A stretch of DNA of 54,920 nucleotides from an uncultured Clostridia bacterium (GTDB taxonomy: Bacteria; Bacillota; Clostridia; Christensenellales; Borkfalkiaceae). The notes below the pieces were generated by a model that was not told the DNA's origin, searched no databases, and saw nothing but the letters and a program-made list of their open reading frames with translations. The stretch covers positions 1 to 54,920 of the forward strand of contig CANQCA010000001.1 in NCBI GenBank assembly GCA_947589585.1, written 5' to 3'. The position numbers were made by a program, and so were the translations under genes. Positions 1 through 9,474 of this stretch are shown in pieces (the stretch's first letter is position 1; each line of letters starts with the position of its first letter).

Positions 1-2
1 TC

Positions 3-1034
3 AAATTCCACGACGCCATCAAGGGGGACATCACCGTCACCGAGAACGATCAGGACGTCGTTATACTGAAATCTGACGGCATTCCGACCTACCACTTCGC
101 CCACGCCATTGACGACCACTTCATGCGCACGACGCTCGTCATCCGCGGCGAGGAGTGGCTTGCGAGTTTGCCCATTCACATAGAACTCTTCGATGCGCTC
201 GGCTTTCAACGCCCGCGGTACGGGCACAACTGCTCCCTCATGAAGCAGGACGGCGAGACCCGCCGCAAGCTCTCCAAGCGCAAGGACCCCGAGCTCTCGC
301 TCGAATTTTATCGCAAAGAGGGCTACTATCCCCGCGCCGTCAAAGTATACATGCTCACGCTTCTCAATTCCAACTTCGAGGAGTGGTATCAAAAGAACCC
401 GGAAGCCGATCTTACCGAGTTCCCGTTCAAGGTAGAAAAGATGTCGAAATCGGGGTCGCTCTTCGATCTCGATAAGCTCAACGATATCTCGAAGAACGAG
501 TTATCGAAGCTATCGGTTGCGGACATGGGTGCCTTCTTGAAGGTCTGGGCGGAGGAATTCGGCACCGAAGAGCAGCGGCATTATTTCGACGATGAGGAAA
601 AGCTTTCCCACGTGCTTGCCCTCTGCATGGGCGTGGGCGGCAAGAAGCGCAGGAAGGATTTCACCACCGCCTCGCAGGCGATGGAATTCATCAGATACTT
701 CTTTGAAATGACGCCCCGCGCCGACGAATATCGGGTGGAAAAAACCGAGCGTACGTCCATTCTCAACGATTTTCTTGCCTCCTATTCACCCGCCGACGAC
801 GCACAGGTCTGGTTCGAAAAAGTCAAAACCGTTGCGGAAAAACACGGTTTTGCGGCGGATATGAAGGCTTATAAACTCTCCCCCGAGAACTTCAAGGGGA
901 GCGTCGCCGACGTCGCCGAGGTTTTGCGCATTGCGACGACGGGCAGGGCGAACACCCCCGACCTTTGGACCATCATGCAAATTTTGGGCGAGAAAGAAGT
1001 ACACGAAAGATTACAGAAGGCGAAAGATGAGTAA
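3..1034 (+). CDS. gltX: Glutamate--tRNA ligase, 5'-truncated by the window edge
   Basis: Class I glutamyl-tRNA synthetase, which charges tRNA-Glu with glutamate in the cytoplasm. The frame is already open at the left edge, so the N-terminal part with the HIGH motif lies outside the window; 343 residues are visible. The SDGIPTYHFAHAIDDHFM and IRGEEWLAS stretches are typical of the GlxRS catalytic core. KLSKRKD is the KMSKS-type loop. The rest is the helical anticodon-binding region. The stop overlaps the thyA start by 8 nt, so the two are probably cotranscribed. GlnRS is the alternative, but the KLSKRKD loop and the all-helical C-terminus favour GluRS. Confidence 0.93.
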   Translation, partial: KFHDAIKGDITVTENDQDVVILKSDGIPTYHFAHAIDDHFMRTTLVIRGEEWLASLPIHIELFDALGFQRPRYGHNCSLMKQDGETRRKLSKRKDPELSLEFYRKEGYYPRAVKVYMLTLLNSNFEEWYQKNPEADLTEFPFKVEKMSKSGSLFDLDKLNDISKNELSKLSVADMGAFLKVWAEEFGTEEQRHYFDDEEKLSHVLALCMGVGGKKRRKDFTTASQAMEFIRYFFEMTPRADEYRVEKTERTSILNDFLASYSPADDAQVWFEKVKTVAEKHGFAADMKAYKLSPENFKGSVADVAEVLRIATTGRANTPDLWTIMQILGEKEVHERLQKAKDE

Positions 1035-1857
1035 AGCAGATCTTATTTTTATTCAAAATTGCAAGGATATCCTCGAAAACGGAGTTTGGGATACGGATCG
1101 GGAAGTGCGTCCCCGTTGGGAGGACGGCACGCCTGCGCACACGGTGAAGAAATTCGGCATCGTCAACCGCTATGATCTTCGGGAGGAATTTCCCATCCTT
1201 ACCCTTCGCCGCACGGCATTCAAGAGCTGTATCGACGAGCTCCTTTGGATCTGGCAGAAAAAGAGCAATAATATCCACGATCTTCATTCCCACATTTGGG
1301 ATAGTTGGGCGGATGAGGACGGCAGTATCGGGAAGGCGTACGGCTACCAGCTCGGCGTCAAACACAAATATAAAGAGGGGATGTTCGACCAGGTCGACCG
1401 CGTTCTGTACGATCTGAAGCACAACCCTGCCTCCCGCAGGATCCTCACGAATATTTTCAATTTTCAGGACCTGCACGAGATGAATTTGTATCCCTGCGCC
1501 TACTCGATGACCTTCAACGTCTCGGGCGATACCTTGAACGGGATCTTGAACCAACGCTCGCAGGATATGCTCACGGCAAACAATTGGAACGTCGTGCAAT
1601 ACAGCATTCTGCTCCACATGATGGCAAGGGCGTCGGGGCTAAAAGCGGGGGAACTTGTGCACGTCATCGCCGACGCCCACATCTACGATCGGCATGTTCC
1701 CATCGTCGAAGAGATCGTAGAGAGGGCACCCATGTCCGCACCTACGCTCTCGATCGATGAAAATGTGACGAATTTCTACGACTTCACGACGGAGAGCTTT
1801 AAGCTCGAAAATTATGAATTCCATCCGCTCGATAAGAAGATCCCCGTCGCGATATGA
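1027..1857 (+). CDS. thyA: Thymidylate synthase
   Basis: Converts dUMP plus methylene-tetrahydrofolate to dTMP and dihydrofolate. The protein is 276 aa, about normal for ThyA. It has the nucleophile motif LYPCAYS (Cys near residue 157), the dUMP-binding QRSQDM segment, the NNWNVVQYSILLHMMA helix and HIYDRHV near the end. The longer reading from 931 only extends back into gltX. The ATG at 1027 gives MSKADLIF, overlaps the gltX stop by 8 nt and suits translational coupling. Next comes folA, 16 nt after the stop, which regenerates the dihydrofolate made here. Confidence 0.96.
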   Translation: MSKADLIFIQNCKDILENGVWDTDREVRPRWEDGTPAHTVKKFGIVNRYDLREEFPILTLRRTAFKSCIDELLWIWQKKSNNIHDLHSHIWDSWADEDGSIGKAYGYQLGVKHKYKEGMFDQVDRVLYDLKHNPASRRILTNIFNFQDLHEMNLYPCAYSMTFNVSGDTLNGILNQRSQDMLTANNWNVVQYSILLHMMARASGLKAGELVHVIADAHIYDRHVPIVEEIVERAPMSAPTLSIDENVTNFYDFTTESFKLENYEFHPLDKKIPVAI

Positions 1858-1873
1858 TCATTAAGGAGAAGGC

Positions 1874-2368
1874 ATGCGCGCCATCTTTCATGCAGATAAA
1901 AATTGGGGCATCGGGAAAATCGGCAGCCTGATGTTTTCCCTTCCCAAGGATATGCAATTCTTTCGTGAGACGACGATGGGAAAGGTCGTCGTGATGGGGC
2001 TTGCAACGCTCAACTCCTTCCCCGGGGGGAAGCCCCTGAAGGGCCGCACGAATATCCTTCTTTGCCCCGAGACTAAAGAGGGAGTTTTGACCGTTCACAG
2101 CCTCGAAGAGCTATTCAAAGAATTGAAAAACTACCCCGGTGATGAAGTCTATGTCATCGGCGGGGCGAGTGTCTACCGCCAACTTCTTCCCTATTGCGCG
2201 GAAGCGCTCGTCACCAAGGTGGACGCAGACGGGGGAGCGGACTGCTTCGCTCCAAACCTCGACGCCGATCCTTCCTTCACCCTCATAAAAGAAACCGCCC
2301 CCCAAGAGGATAACGGCTATATCATCCGCTTCTGCACCTACAAAAACGAAAACGTGAAGCATTTCTGA
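1874..2368 (+). CDS. folA: Dihydrofolate reductase
   Basis: Reduces dihydrofolate to tetrahydrofolate with NADPH and completes the thymidylate cycle with the adjacent thyA. It is 164 aa, the usual size. Visible hallmarks are the N-terminal HADKNWGIGKIGSL (substrate loop), LPKDMQFFRETTMG, the NADPH-binding VVMGLATLNSF and the VIGGASVYRQLLPYC motif near residue 100. A strong ribosome site AAGGAGAAGGC precedes the ATG. A hairpin terminator follows the stop, so the gltX-thyA-folA unit appears to end here. Confidence 0.95.
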   Translation: MRAIFHADKNWGIGKIGSLMFSLPKDMQFFRETTMGKVVVMGLATLNSFPGGKPLKGRTNILLCPETKEGVLTVHSLEELFKELKNYPGDEVYVIGGASVYRQLLPYCAEALVTKVDADGGADCFAPNLDADPSFTLIKETAPQEDNGYIIRFCTYKNENVKHF

Positions 2369-2372
2369 AAAT

Positions 2373-2408
2373 ATGCGGTACGCAAAGGAAAGCGTGCCGT
2401 ATTTTTAT
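2373..2408 (+). terminator. Rho-independent terminator after folA
   Basis: An 11-bp stem (2373-2383 with 2392-2402, two G-U wobbles) around an 8-nt loop, followed by a T-rich tail. It closes the gltX-thyA-folA transcript just before the promoter of the next operon. Confidence 0.8.
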
Positions 2409-2409
2409 T

Positions 2410-2438
2410 TTGACATCCCCCGAAAGTTGTGCTATAAT
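2410..2438 (+). promoter_or_regulatory. Promoter of the LemA operon
   Basis: Perfect TTGACA (2410-2415), 17-nt spacer, perfect TATAAT (2433-2438). The expected transcription start is about 2445, only about 5 nt before the ATG at 2450. Confidence 0.85.
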
Positions 2439-2449
2439 CATGTCGAATT

Positions 2450-4288
2450 ATGGCGAACGACATGAAAGTTGCGGCCGACGATGCGCTCTTAGAGCCCCTT
2501 CAGGCCTACAAAAGCAAATACGAAACTGCATTCCGCGCAAACTGCGAGGAGTATTTCGATGATCTCGTGAAAAAATCGGGCGTCGATCTCGCCGCGAACA
2601 ATGCGACGGTGGAAAAGTACGATGCGCAGTGCCGTCTTCGTCTTGCAGCCGAGAACCGGCTCTCCAAGGCGAAGGCGCTCAAATGGGCCTTTATCTTTTT
2701 GATCGTCCTCGGGGCCGTGCTCCTCACGGCCGGCATCGCCCTTCTCGTGGAAGAGCATATCACCGTCGGGGCGGTGCTCACTGCCCTCGGGCCCGTTCTG
2801 ATCGGGCTGTTTTTCACACTGATCTTTACGATCGTGGTCCCGCGGATCAAACGCAGCGAGGCGGAGAGAGCGCTTCACGATAAAAAGGCGGGGGAATATC
2901 TGCACGAGGCATGGGCGCAGATGGAGCCGCTCAACGATCTTTTCGAGAACAACGTTACCAAAAAGCTCATCGAAAAGACGGTCCCGCTCCTTGAGATAGA
3001 CGATACTTTCGATATGCGCCGCTACGACTATCTGAGCGGCAAGTACGGCTACGAGGGGAACCCCGATCCCAATGCTTCCACCGTCGGCATCCTCACGGGG
3101 GAGATCCTCGGCAATCCCTTCGTCGAAGAGCGTGTCCTCGTGCAGTCGATGCGGCCGCATACATACTACGGCTCCATCGTCATCACGTGGACGACCTACG
3201 AACACGATTCCGACGGACACTCGGTGCCCGTCACCCATACCGAGACGCTCACGGCCTCTGTCACCCGCCCGAGACCTTTCTATAGCCGCGAGACCCGCCT
3301 CGTCTATGGCAATGAGGCCGCACCCGATCTTACATTTTCGCGCGAGCCCTCGCATGCGGAAGATCTCGGCGAGAAGAAGCGGCGGGGCGTCGTAAAGCGG
3401 GGCGTAAAGAAGATCAGGAGAAAACAGAGCCGTGCGATGAAGGGGGGCAAGGGCTTCACCGGGATGGGAAACGAGGAATTCGATGTCCTGTTCGGTGCGA
3501 CCGACCGCGACAACGAGGTGCAGTTCCGCCTGCTCTTCACCCCACTTGCACAAAAAAATCTGCTCGCGCTCATCACGGACAGCGAGGGCTACGGCGACGA
3601 TTTCCATATGAGAAAGGCGGGCTGCCTCAACTTTGTCTCGTCCGAGCATTCCGCCGCATGGGATATGGAAGAGAAGCGGGAGCGGTATTTTTCCTACAGC
3701 GCCGCGCTCTCCCAAAAGGCGTTCCTATCCTTCAATACGCAGTTCTTCTCTTCGCTCTACTTCGACCTCGCGCCCCTTCTTTCCATCCCGCTCTATCAGC
3801 AGCAAAAACCGCATGAGTATATCTATAAACAAAGCTATCCCCGTACTTTCACGGTGCAGGAGACGGAACATGCCGTAAACTGCATGCCCGAGAGCGCCTT
3901 CTCGCCCCATGGCGCGGCGACGCCGAGCATCCTCAAGACGACCTTCCTCGACCGAGACGGGGAGAGCGATCGCGTCCGCGTGAGCGCAAATGCGTTCCGG
4001 GAAGTGCATCACACGGAGTTCGTTCCCGTTTTCGGTGGCGACGGGCATATGCACAACGTCCCCGTCGATTGGATAGAATATGTTCCCATCTCCGCGGATA
4101 CCGACGTCAAACTCAAGTATCTCGGTCTCTCCGACCGCATGTTCCATGCCGAAGCGGAAGGGGGAAAGCTCGGGAGCGCCCTCGCAAAGCACGGGAAGAT
4201 CGCCTATGGGTATACCCACGGCATTCTGTGCTGCGTCGCGTCCGAGGATGATTGCGATTTCGATCGCGATTTCACGATAGAAAAATAA
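2450..4288 (+). CDS. Membrane protein of unknown function, partner of LemA
   Basis: A 612-aa protein I cannot assign to a characterised family. The first ~80 residues are helical and charged. Two hydrophobic spans follow at about residues 80-102 and 107-130, then a large polar domain to the end. Residues ~300-340 include a very basic patch (KKRRGVVKRGVKKIRRKQ). The gene shares an operon with a LemA-family protein 15 nt downstream. Pairing of LemA with a membrane partner is seen in other bacteria, but its function is not known to me. No Shine-Dalgarno is visible and the promoter sits almost on top of the ATG, so the mRNA looks leaderless. Met5 at 2462 is another possible start, also without a ribosome site. 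Confidence 0.7.
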   Translation: MANDMKVAADDALLEPLQAYKSKYETAFRANCEEYFDDLVKKSGVDLAANNATVEKYDAQCRLRLAAENRLSKAKALKWAFIFLIVLGAVLLTAGIALLVEEHITVGAVLTALGPVLIGLFFTLIFTIVVPRIKRSEAERALHDKKAGEYLHEAWAQMEPLNDLFENNVTKKLIEKTVPLLEIDDTFDMRRYDYLSGKYGYEGNPDPNASTVGILTGEILGNPFVEERVLVQSMRPHTYYGSIVITWTTYEHDSDGHSVPVTHTETLTASVTRPRPFYSRETRLVYGNEAAPDLTFSREPSHAEDLGEKKRRGVVKRGVKKIRRKQSRAMKGGKGFTGMGNEEFDVLFGATDRDNEVQFRLLFTPLAQKNLLALITDSEGYGDDFHMRKAGCLNFVSSEHSAAWDMEEKRERYFSYSAALSQKAFLSFNTQFFSSLYFDLAPLLSIPLYQQQKPHEYIYKQSYPRTFTVQETEHAVNCMPESAFSPHGAATPSILKTTFLDRDGESDRVRVSANAFREVHHTEFVPVFGGDGHMHNVPVDWIEYVPISADTDVKLKYLGLSDRMFHAEAEGGKLGSALAKHGKIAYGYTHGILCCVASEDDCDFDRDFTIEK

Positions 4289-4303
4289 AAAAGGAGATAT
4301 ATT

Positions 4304-4972
4304 ATGAACGAATTGGATGAACTGACAGGTCCCGAGATGAAAGAGGGCAACGATGTGAAGGTCATCGCCAAACAGCTCCCCGTGACGATCGGCACTGGTT
4401 CGAAGGTCTTCGATATCATCTGGTGGTTCCTGCCGCCCGTCATCGGCGGGATCATCTGGATGATCATGAAGCGCAAGGCACGCAGCTATTTCTTGCAGCT
4501 CCAGCAGAAGATCCAGCACGACGCCTCGCAGATCGACAACTACCTCGAACAGCGCGTGCAGATCCTCAAAAACTGCGCCCGCCTGCTCGACAAGGCGATC
4601 GACCTCGACAAGGATACCTTCGAGAAGATCGCGGCGTACAGGAGCAAGGTGAGCCCCGACGGCGACGAAGCGCGCAATGCGTATGCGCGGGAAGTGGGCT
4701 CGCTCGCCCGCTCGGTAAACATCGCCTTCGAGAATTATCCCGAGCTTCGCGCGCACCAGGAGATCGCCGACGCCATGCAGCAGAATTCCTATCTGCAACG
4801 CGAGATCACCGCTGCCCGCGAGGTGTATAACGATACCGTGAACACGTGGAACCGCGACGTTTACGCTTGGCCCACCAAACAGATCGTGGCAGCCAAGGCG
4901 GGCTATACGACGCGCATTCCCTTCATCGCCGACGAGGAGACGAAGGAGGCTGCCCGCGGCACCTTCTTCTGA
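4304..4972 (+). CDS. lemA: LemA family protein
   Basis: A 222-aa protein with one membrane span near the N-terminus (about residues 43-58, VFDIIWWFLPPVIGGIIWMI) and a long helical domain. QIDNYLEQRVQILKNCARLL is the characteristic LemA helix. The segment AFENYPELRAHQ matches the family's second conserved stretch, followed by the usual E-x-x-I-x-x-AR-x-x-YN-type helix (EITAAREVYNDTVNTWN). It has a good ribosome site (AAAAGGAGATATATT) and follows the 612-aa membrane protein by 15 nt. LemA proteins are membrane-anchored, with an N-out orientation reported in some species; their biochemical role is unsettled. Confidence 0.88.
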   Translation: MNELDELTGPEMKEGNDVKVIAKQLPVTIGTGSKVFDIIWWFLPPVIGGIIWMIMKRKARSYFLQLQQKIQHDASQIDNYLEQRVQILKNCARLLDKAIDLDKDTFEKIAAYRSKVSPDGDEARNAYAREVGSLARSVNIAFENYPELRAHQEIADAMQQNSYLQREITAAREVYNDTVNTWNRDVYAWPTKQIVAAKAGYTTRIPFIADEETKEAARGTFF

Positions 4973-4986
4973 GCACAAGACAACAT

Positions 4987-5016
4987 GAGGGCGGGGTGAC
5001 CCGCTCTCTTTTTTAT
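4987..5016 (+). terminator. Terminator after lemA
   Basis: A GC-rich hairpin (GAGGGCGGG / CCCGCTCTC with a short GTGA loop) followed by a run of Ts ends the LemA operon. Confidence 0.8.
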
Positions 5017-5055
5017 TTTACGCAGACAAAATTTGAAAATGGCGCGGCAAAGTTG

Positions 5056-5084
5056 TTGTATTTTTTTTGCGAATGTATTATAAT
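5056..5084 (+). promoter_or_regulatory. Promoter of typA
   Basis: TTGTAT (5056-5061), 17-nt spacer, TATAAT (5079-5084). It gives a leader of about 27 nt before the typA ATG at 5118. Confidence 0.7.
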
Positions 5085-5117
5085 TTTCGGTGGACTTCAA
5101 GAGGTATTTACAAAACT

Positions 5118-6950
<1,833 letters not shown>

Positions 6951-6953
<3 letters not shown>

Positions 6954-6972
6954 TACTATGCCACGCATAATA
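6951..6972 (+). repeat. Dispersed near-palindromic element, copy 1
   Basis: TAGTACTATGCCACGCATAA and two more bases. It starts at the typA stop codon. The core TATG-CCACG-CATA has 4-bp inverted arms. It is related to copies at 13695, 20502, 29611 and 42851. Confidence 0.8.
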
Positions 6973-7002
6973 CAATGCTGATCCCATAAATTTTATTGCA
7001 AC

Positions 7003-7044
7003 AAACCCGAACCGAGCCGCATTTGGCAGGTTTCGGGTTTTTCT
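7003..7044 (+). terminator. Terminator after typA
   Basis: AAACCCGAA and TTCGGGTTT arms around a loop, followed by TTCTTTT. It separates typA from the promoter at 7068. Confidence 0.8.
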
Positions 7045-7067
7045 TTTGAAAAGTGATTGCGACGTCC

Positions 7068-7096
7068 TTGACATATCCTTGCCTTCGTGGTAAAAT
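7068..7096 (+). promoter_or_regulatory. Promoter of the structured leader and lipoprotein gene
   Basis: TTGACA (7068-7073), 17-nt spacer, TAAAAT (7091-7096). Transcription should start near 7103, which is exactly the first base of the long closing helix of the leader RNA. Confidence 0.85.
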
Positions 7097-7102
7097 TAAA
7101 AT

Positions 7103-7327
7103 GCCAAACAAACTTTATATCCAAGAAAAGGAGGGCACGGTTTTTTCATGTAAATCTAAAATATAAGGGGAGGAGTATTTCCTGCTCATACATTGCTCAT
7201 ATTAGAATTTGGCAGAACTGCAAATTCCAATATATGGACGTTACTACCGTGCCGTATATAAAGTTTGTTTGGCGACAACCGGAGTTTGCGTTTTGTATGC
7301 GCTGACTTCGGTTGGCGCATTTTTATT
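7103..7327 (+). ncRNA. Highly structured 5' leader with terminator (candidate regulatory RNA)
   Basis: An 18-nt segment (7103-7120) is the exact reverse complement of 7256-7273. Inside it, 7134-7141 pairs perfectly with 7246-7253, and 7205-7227 forms a further hairpin (GAATTT, GCA and their complements around a GAAC loop, one bulged G). After the closing helix, 7295-7320 forms a terminator-like hairpin (ATGCGC/GCGCAT) followed by TTTTTATTTT. An alternative helix, CAACCG near 7275 with CGGTTG at 7309-7314, would use the terminator loop. This layout (aptamer-like domain plus expression platform ahead of a coding region) suggests a riboswitch or protein-binding leader. It matches no riboswitch class I know. 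A mobile palindromic element is the alternative. Confidence 0.6.
7299..7327 (+). terminator. Leader terminator (putative attenuator)
   Basis: Hairpin with ATGCGC and GCGCAT arms, then T5-A-T4, placed just before the ribosome site AAGGAGAAATTGTT of the lipoprotein gene. Read-through would be required for expression, as in attenuation. Confidence 0.6.
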
Positions 7328-7346
7328 TTATCAAGGAGAAATTGTT

Positions 7347-8531
7347 ATGAAAAAGTGGCTCACAGCGATCTTGATGATCGCATTTACTGTTTGTCTTTGC
7401 CTCGGACTTTCGGCATGCGAAAATTTCGGATCGTCCAACGACGGTCCCTCGGGCGGTTCGAGCAATACGCCGAAAGAGGACAACGACGGCACATTCATTT
7501 ATTCGGGCGCTTCGATCAAAGCAGCGAATACGTCCATTTCGGGCGATATCGTCATTCCCGCCTCGCATAACGGGGCGCCCATTGATACCATTCCCGAAGC
7601 GGCATTCAAGGGTTGCAACGGAATCACTTCGATCACCGTTCCCGAGAGCGTGACTTCGATCGGCGAAGGTGCATTTAACGGGTGTTCGCTCCTTCGGAGC
7701 ATTACATTGCCTTTTGTAGGAAGGCAGAAGGGAAATACGGGGAAATCTGCTTGTTTCGGATATATTTTTGGAACAAATTCTTATCAAGGCGGTACAAAAG
7801 TAAACCAGCATTACGATTCGGGCGTTGTAGCATCTTTTTATATTCCTTCAACCTTGAGAACTGTTACAATTACTAATGAAACAACAATTGGCAAATCTGC
7901 ATTTGAAAATTGCTCAATGCTGACAAAAATCGACCTGAATGATGGAGTTTTACAAGTCGGATCAGGTAGCTTTTCGGGATGCTCTAAGATTGAGGAAATC
8001 AATTTACCGAGTATTACAATTATTCCTTCGTCTCTCTTCAGCGGTTGCGTTTCTTTAAGTAATTTTACTATCAATGATTCCGTGGATACGATTGAATCAA
8101 GTGCGTTCTATGGGTGTACGGCTCTCGCTTCTATCAATTCCAAGGTAGTAGGAGAATTTATTATTCCAGACAGCGTGACCTCGATCGGCGAAGGCGCGTT
8201 TAACGGTTGCGCTCTTCTTCGGAGCATCACGCTACCCTTTGTTGGGAGCGGAAAGGGGAATACAGGGAGAGCCGCATGTTTTGGACATATTTTTGGGACA
8301 AGTTCATATCAAGGCGGTACACAAGTGAACCAGCATTACGGTTCCGGCGTTGTAGCATCTTTTTGTATTCCTTCAACTTTGAGAACTGTTACAATTACGA
8401 ATGAAACCATGATAGGACAAGGAGCATTCCAAAACTGTTCCATGATACAGACTCTTAAAATCAATTCCGCGGCGCAGGGCAATATCGGAACGTATGCCTT
8501 CAATGAAACGGTAACGCCGACGTGGTTCTAA
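7347..8531 (+). CDS. BspA-type leucine-rich-repeat surface lipoprotein
   Basis: A 394-aa exported protein. The N-terminus is a lipoprotein signal (MKKWLTAILMIAFTVCLCLG, then LSAC, with Cys25 or nearby as the lipidation site). A Gly/Ser/Asn-rich linker and cell-surface LRR_5 repeats of the form IP-x-SVTSIGEGAFNGC-x-LLRSITLP follow. Such proteins bind host or matrix proteins, or serve as adhesins in gut bacteria; the target here is unknown. The longer frame from 7209 runs through the leader RNA, so the ATG at 7347 with AAGGAG upstream is chosen. Two ~280-bp segments inside the gene are near copies of each other (period 525 bp). Codon use is more AT-rich than in neighbouring housekeeping genes. 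Confidence 0.85.
   Translation: MKKWLTAILMIAFTVCLCLGLSACENFGSSNDGPSGGSSNTPKEDNDGTFIYSGASIKAANTSISGDIVIPASHNGAPIDTIPEAAFKGCNGITSITVPESVTSIGEGAFNGCSLLRSITLPFVGRQKGNTGKSACFGYIFGTNSYQGGTKVNQHYDSGVVASFYIPSTLRTVTITNETTIGKSAFENCSMLTKIDLNDGVLQVGSGSFSGCSKIEEINLPSITIIPSSLFSGCVSLSNFTINDSVDTIESSAFYGCTALASINSKVVGEFIIPDSVTSIGEGAFNGCALLRSITLPFVGSGKGNTGRAACFGHIFGTSSYQGGTQVNQHYGSGVVASFCIPSTLRTVTITNETMIGQGAFQNCSMIQTLKINSAAQGNIGTYAFNETVTPTWF
7648..8450 (+). repeat. Intragenic duplication in the lipoprotein gene
   Basis: Segments at about 7648-7925 and 8173-8450 encode almost the same ~92 residues (SVTSIGEGAFNGC to the NCSM motif) with a 525-bp, in-frame (175-codon) period. DNA identity is high, consistent with recent duplication or gene conversion. 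Confidence 0.75.
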
Positions 8532-8549
8532 ACAAGGCTCAGAATGCTT

Positions 8550-8580
8550 CAAAACCCTCGCCATCGTGCGAGGGTTTTGT
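8550..8580 (+). terminator. Terminator after the lipoprotein gene
   Basis: AAAACCCTCG and CGAGGGTTTT arms with an 8-nt loop; the T-run is part of the stem. Confidence 0.8.
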
Positions 8581-8613
8581 CATACAGAAGGCGGCTTGGA
8601 CATAGCATAAGGT

Positions 8614-8871
8614 ATGCAGGAAATCAAGCAGAGCGTTCTCACGATCGAACAGCAGCAAAAGCTCACGATGACGGGGGTCTCTTCCGTCGATGCATTTTCG
8701 GATAGCTCCATCACGCTCACGGTAAACGGCAAGCGCGTGCAGATCGTGGGGGAAAAACTCAAGGTTCTTTCCTTTTCCGAAGGAAGCGGGAATTTTGCGG
8801 CGAGCGGAGAGGTCTTCTCCGTCAAATTCGGCGCCACACGGGGAACTTCCCTGAAAAAACTTTTTCAATAG
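8614..8871 (+). CDS. yabP: YabP/YqfC-family spore protein
   Basis: An 85-aa protein with the family pattern of a short beta-rich domain (LTMTGVSSVDAFSDSSITLT followed by a second strand pair with G-x-x-L-x-V). YabP is required for spore development in Bacillus, and YqfC is its paralogue. The identification rests partly on position: yabQ follows after 3 nt and divIC after that, the conserved order in spore formers. The ribosome site is weak (ATAAGG). Small size keeps confidence moderate. Confidence 0.75.
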   Translation: MQEIKQSVLTIEQQQKLTMTGVSSVDAFSDSSITLTVNGKRVQIVGEKLKVLSFSEGSGNFAASGEVFSVKFGATRGTSLKKLFQ

Positions 8872-8874
8872 AAG

Positions 8875-9261
8875 ATGCAAGACGAGCTCAGATACTTTCT
8901 TCTCTTTATCCTCGTCGGCGTGGGCGGGGGAGCGCTGTACGACCTCATCTCTCTTCTTCGGGCGCCCTTCCGCGCAAAGTGGCTTCGTCCCGTGTGCGAT
9001 TTTATATTCTGCGGGATCTTTGCGGGCGGGGTGCTTCTTATCATGCTCAAATTCGGTCCGTTTTCTCTCCGTGCATACATGTTCGGGGGGATTTTGATCG
9101 GATTTTTCCTATATTTGAAAAGTTTTCATAAAACTGTTGCATTTTTTTCAAAAAAGGTATATAATGGTTACAGAGGAAAAACAAAGAGGGTAAAGCTATG
9201 TCGAAAAGGCTCTCGATGCCCGAGGAAAAATCCAAGAGGATCGCTATCGGCGCAACGGTAG
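8875..9261 (+). CDS. yabQ: YabQ-family spore cortex membrane protein
   Basis: A 128-aa protein with three hydrophobic segments (about residues 7-24, 39-58, 63-80). The opening motif L-x-x-F-x-x-x-x-x-x-x-G-x-x-x-x-x-x-YDLISLLRAPF, then a central DFIFCGIFAG, is typical of YabQ. In Bacillus YabQ sits in the outer forespore membrane and is needed for cortex formation. The last ~20 residues are basic and overlap the divIC start by 64 nt, so this C-terminus may be poorly conserved. It lies in the yabP-yabQ-divIC operon. Confidence 0.78.
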   Translation: MQDELRYFLLFILVGVGGGALYDLISLLRAPFRAKWLRPVCDFIFCGIFAGGVLLIMLKFGPFSLRAYMFGGILIGFFLYLKSFHKTVAFFSKKVYNGYRGKTKRVKLCRKGSRCPRKNPRGSLSAQR

Positions 9262-9473
9262 GCGGCGTCCTTTTGTTCATTATGCTCGTTGTGATCATCG
9301 TCATCCAATTTGTGCAGATGGGAGTGAGAAGGAGCGAGCTCAACGAGTACGAAGCTCAGCGGGAACAGCTTCAGGCCGAGATCGATAAGGATCTGCATGA
9401 CCTCGATTACTATCAATCGTGGTTCGGCATGTACAGCGCCGCTCTCAAGCAGGGTTTTGTTTTCCCCGACTGA
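9198..9473 (+). CDS. divIC: DivIC/FtsB-like septum formation initiator
   Basis: A 91-aa bitopic protein: a short basic cytoplasmic start (MSKRLSMPEEKSKR), one membrane span at ~residues 17-38 and an outside coiled coil (RRSELNEYEAQREQLQAEID), then an aromatic end segment. This is the DivIC/FtsB topology; these proteins link FtsL and FtsI in the divisome. The gene follows yabQ as in Bacillus and Clostridia. It ends one base before the ppx start. Confidence 0.8.
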   Translation: MSKRLSMPEEKSKRIAIGATVGGVLLFIMLVVIIVIQFVQMGVRRSELNEYEAQREQLQAEIDKDLHDLDYYQSWFGMYSAALKQGFVFPD

Positions 9474-9474
9474 T

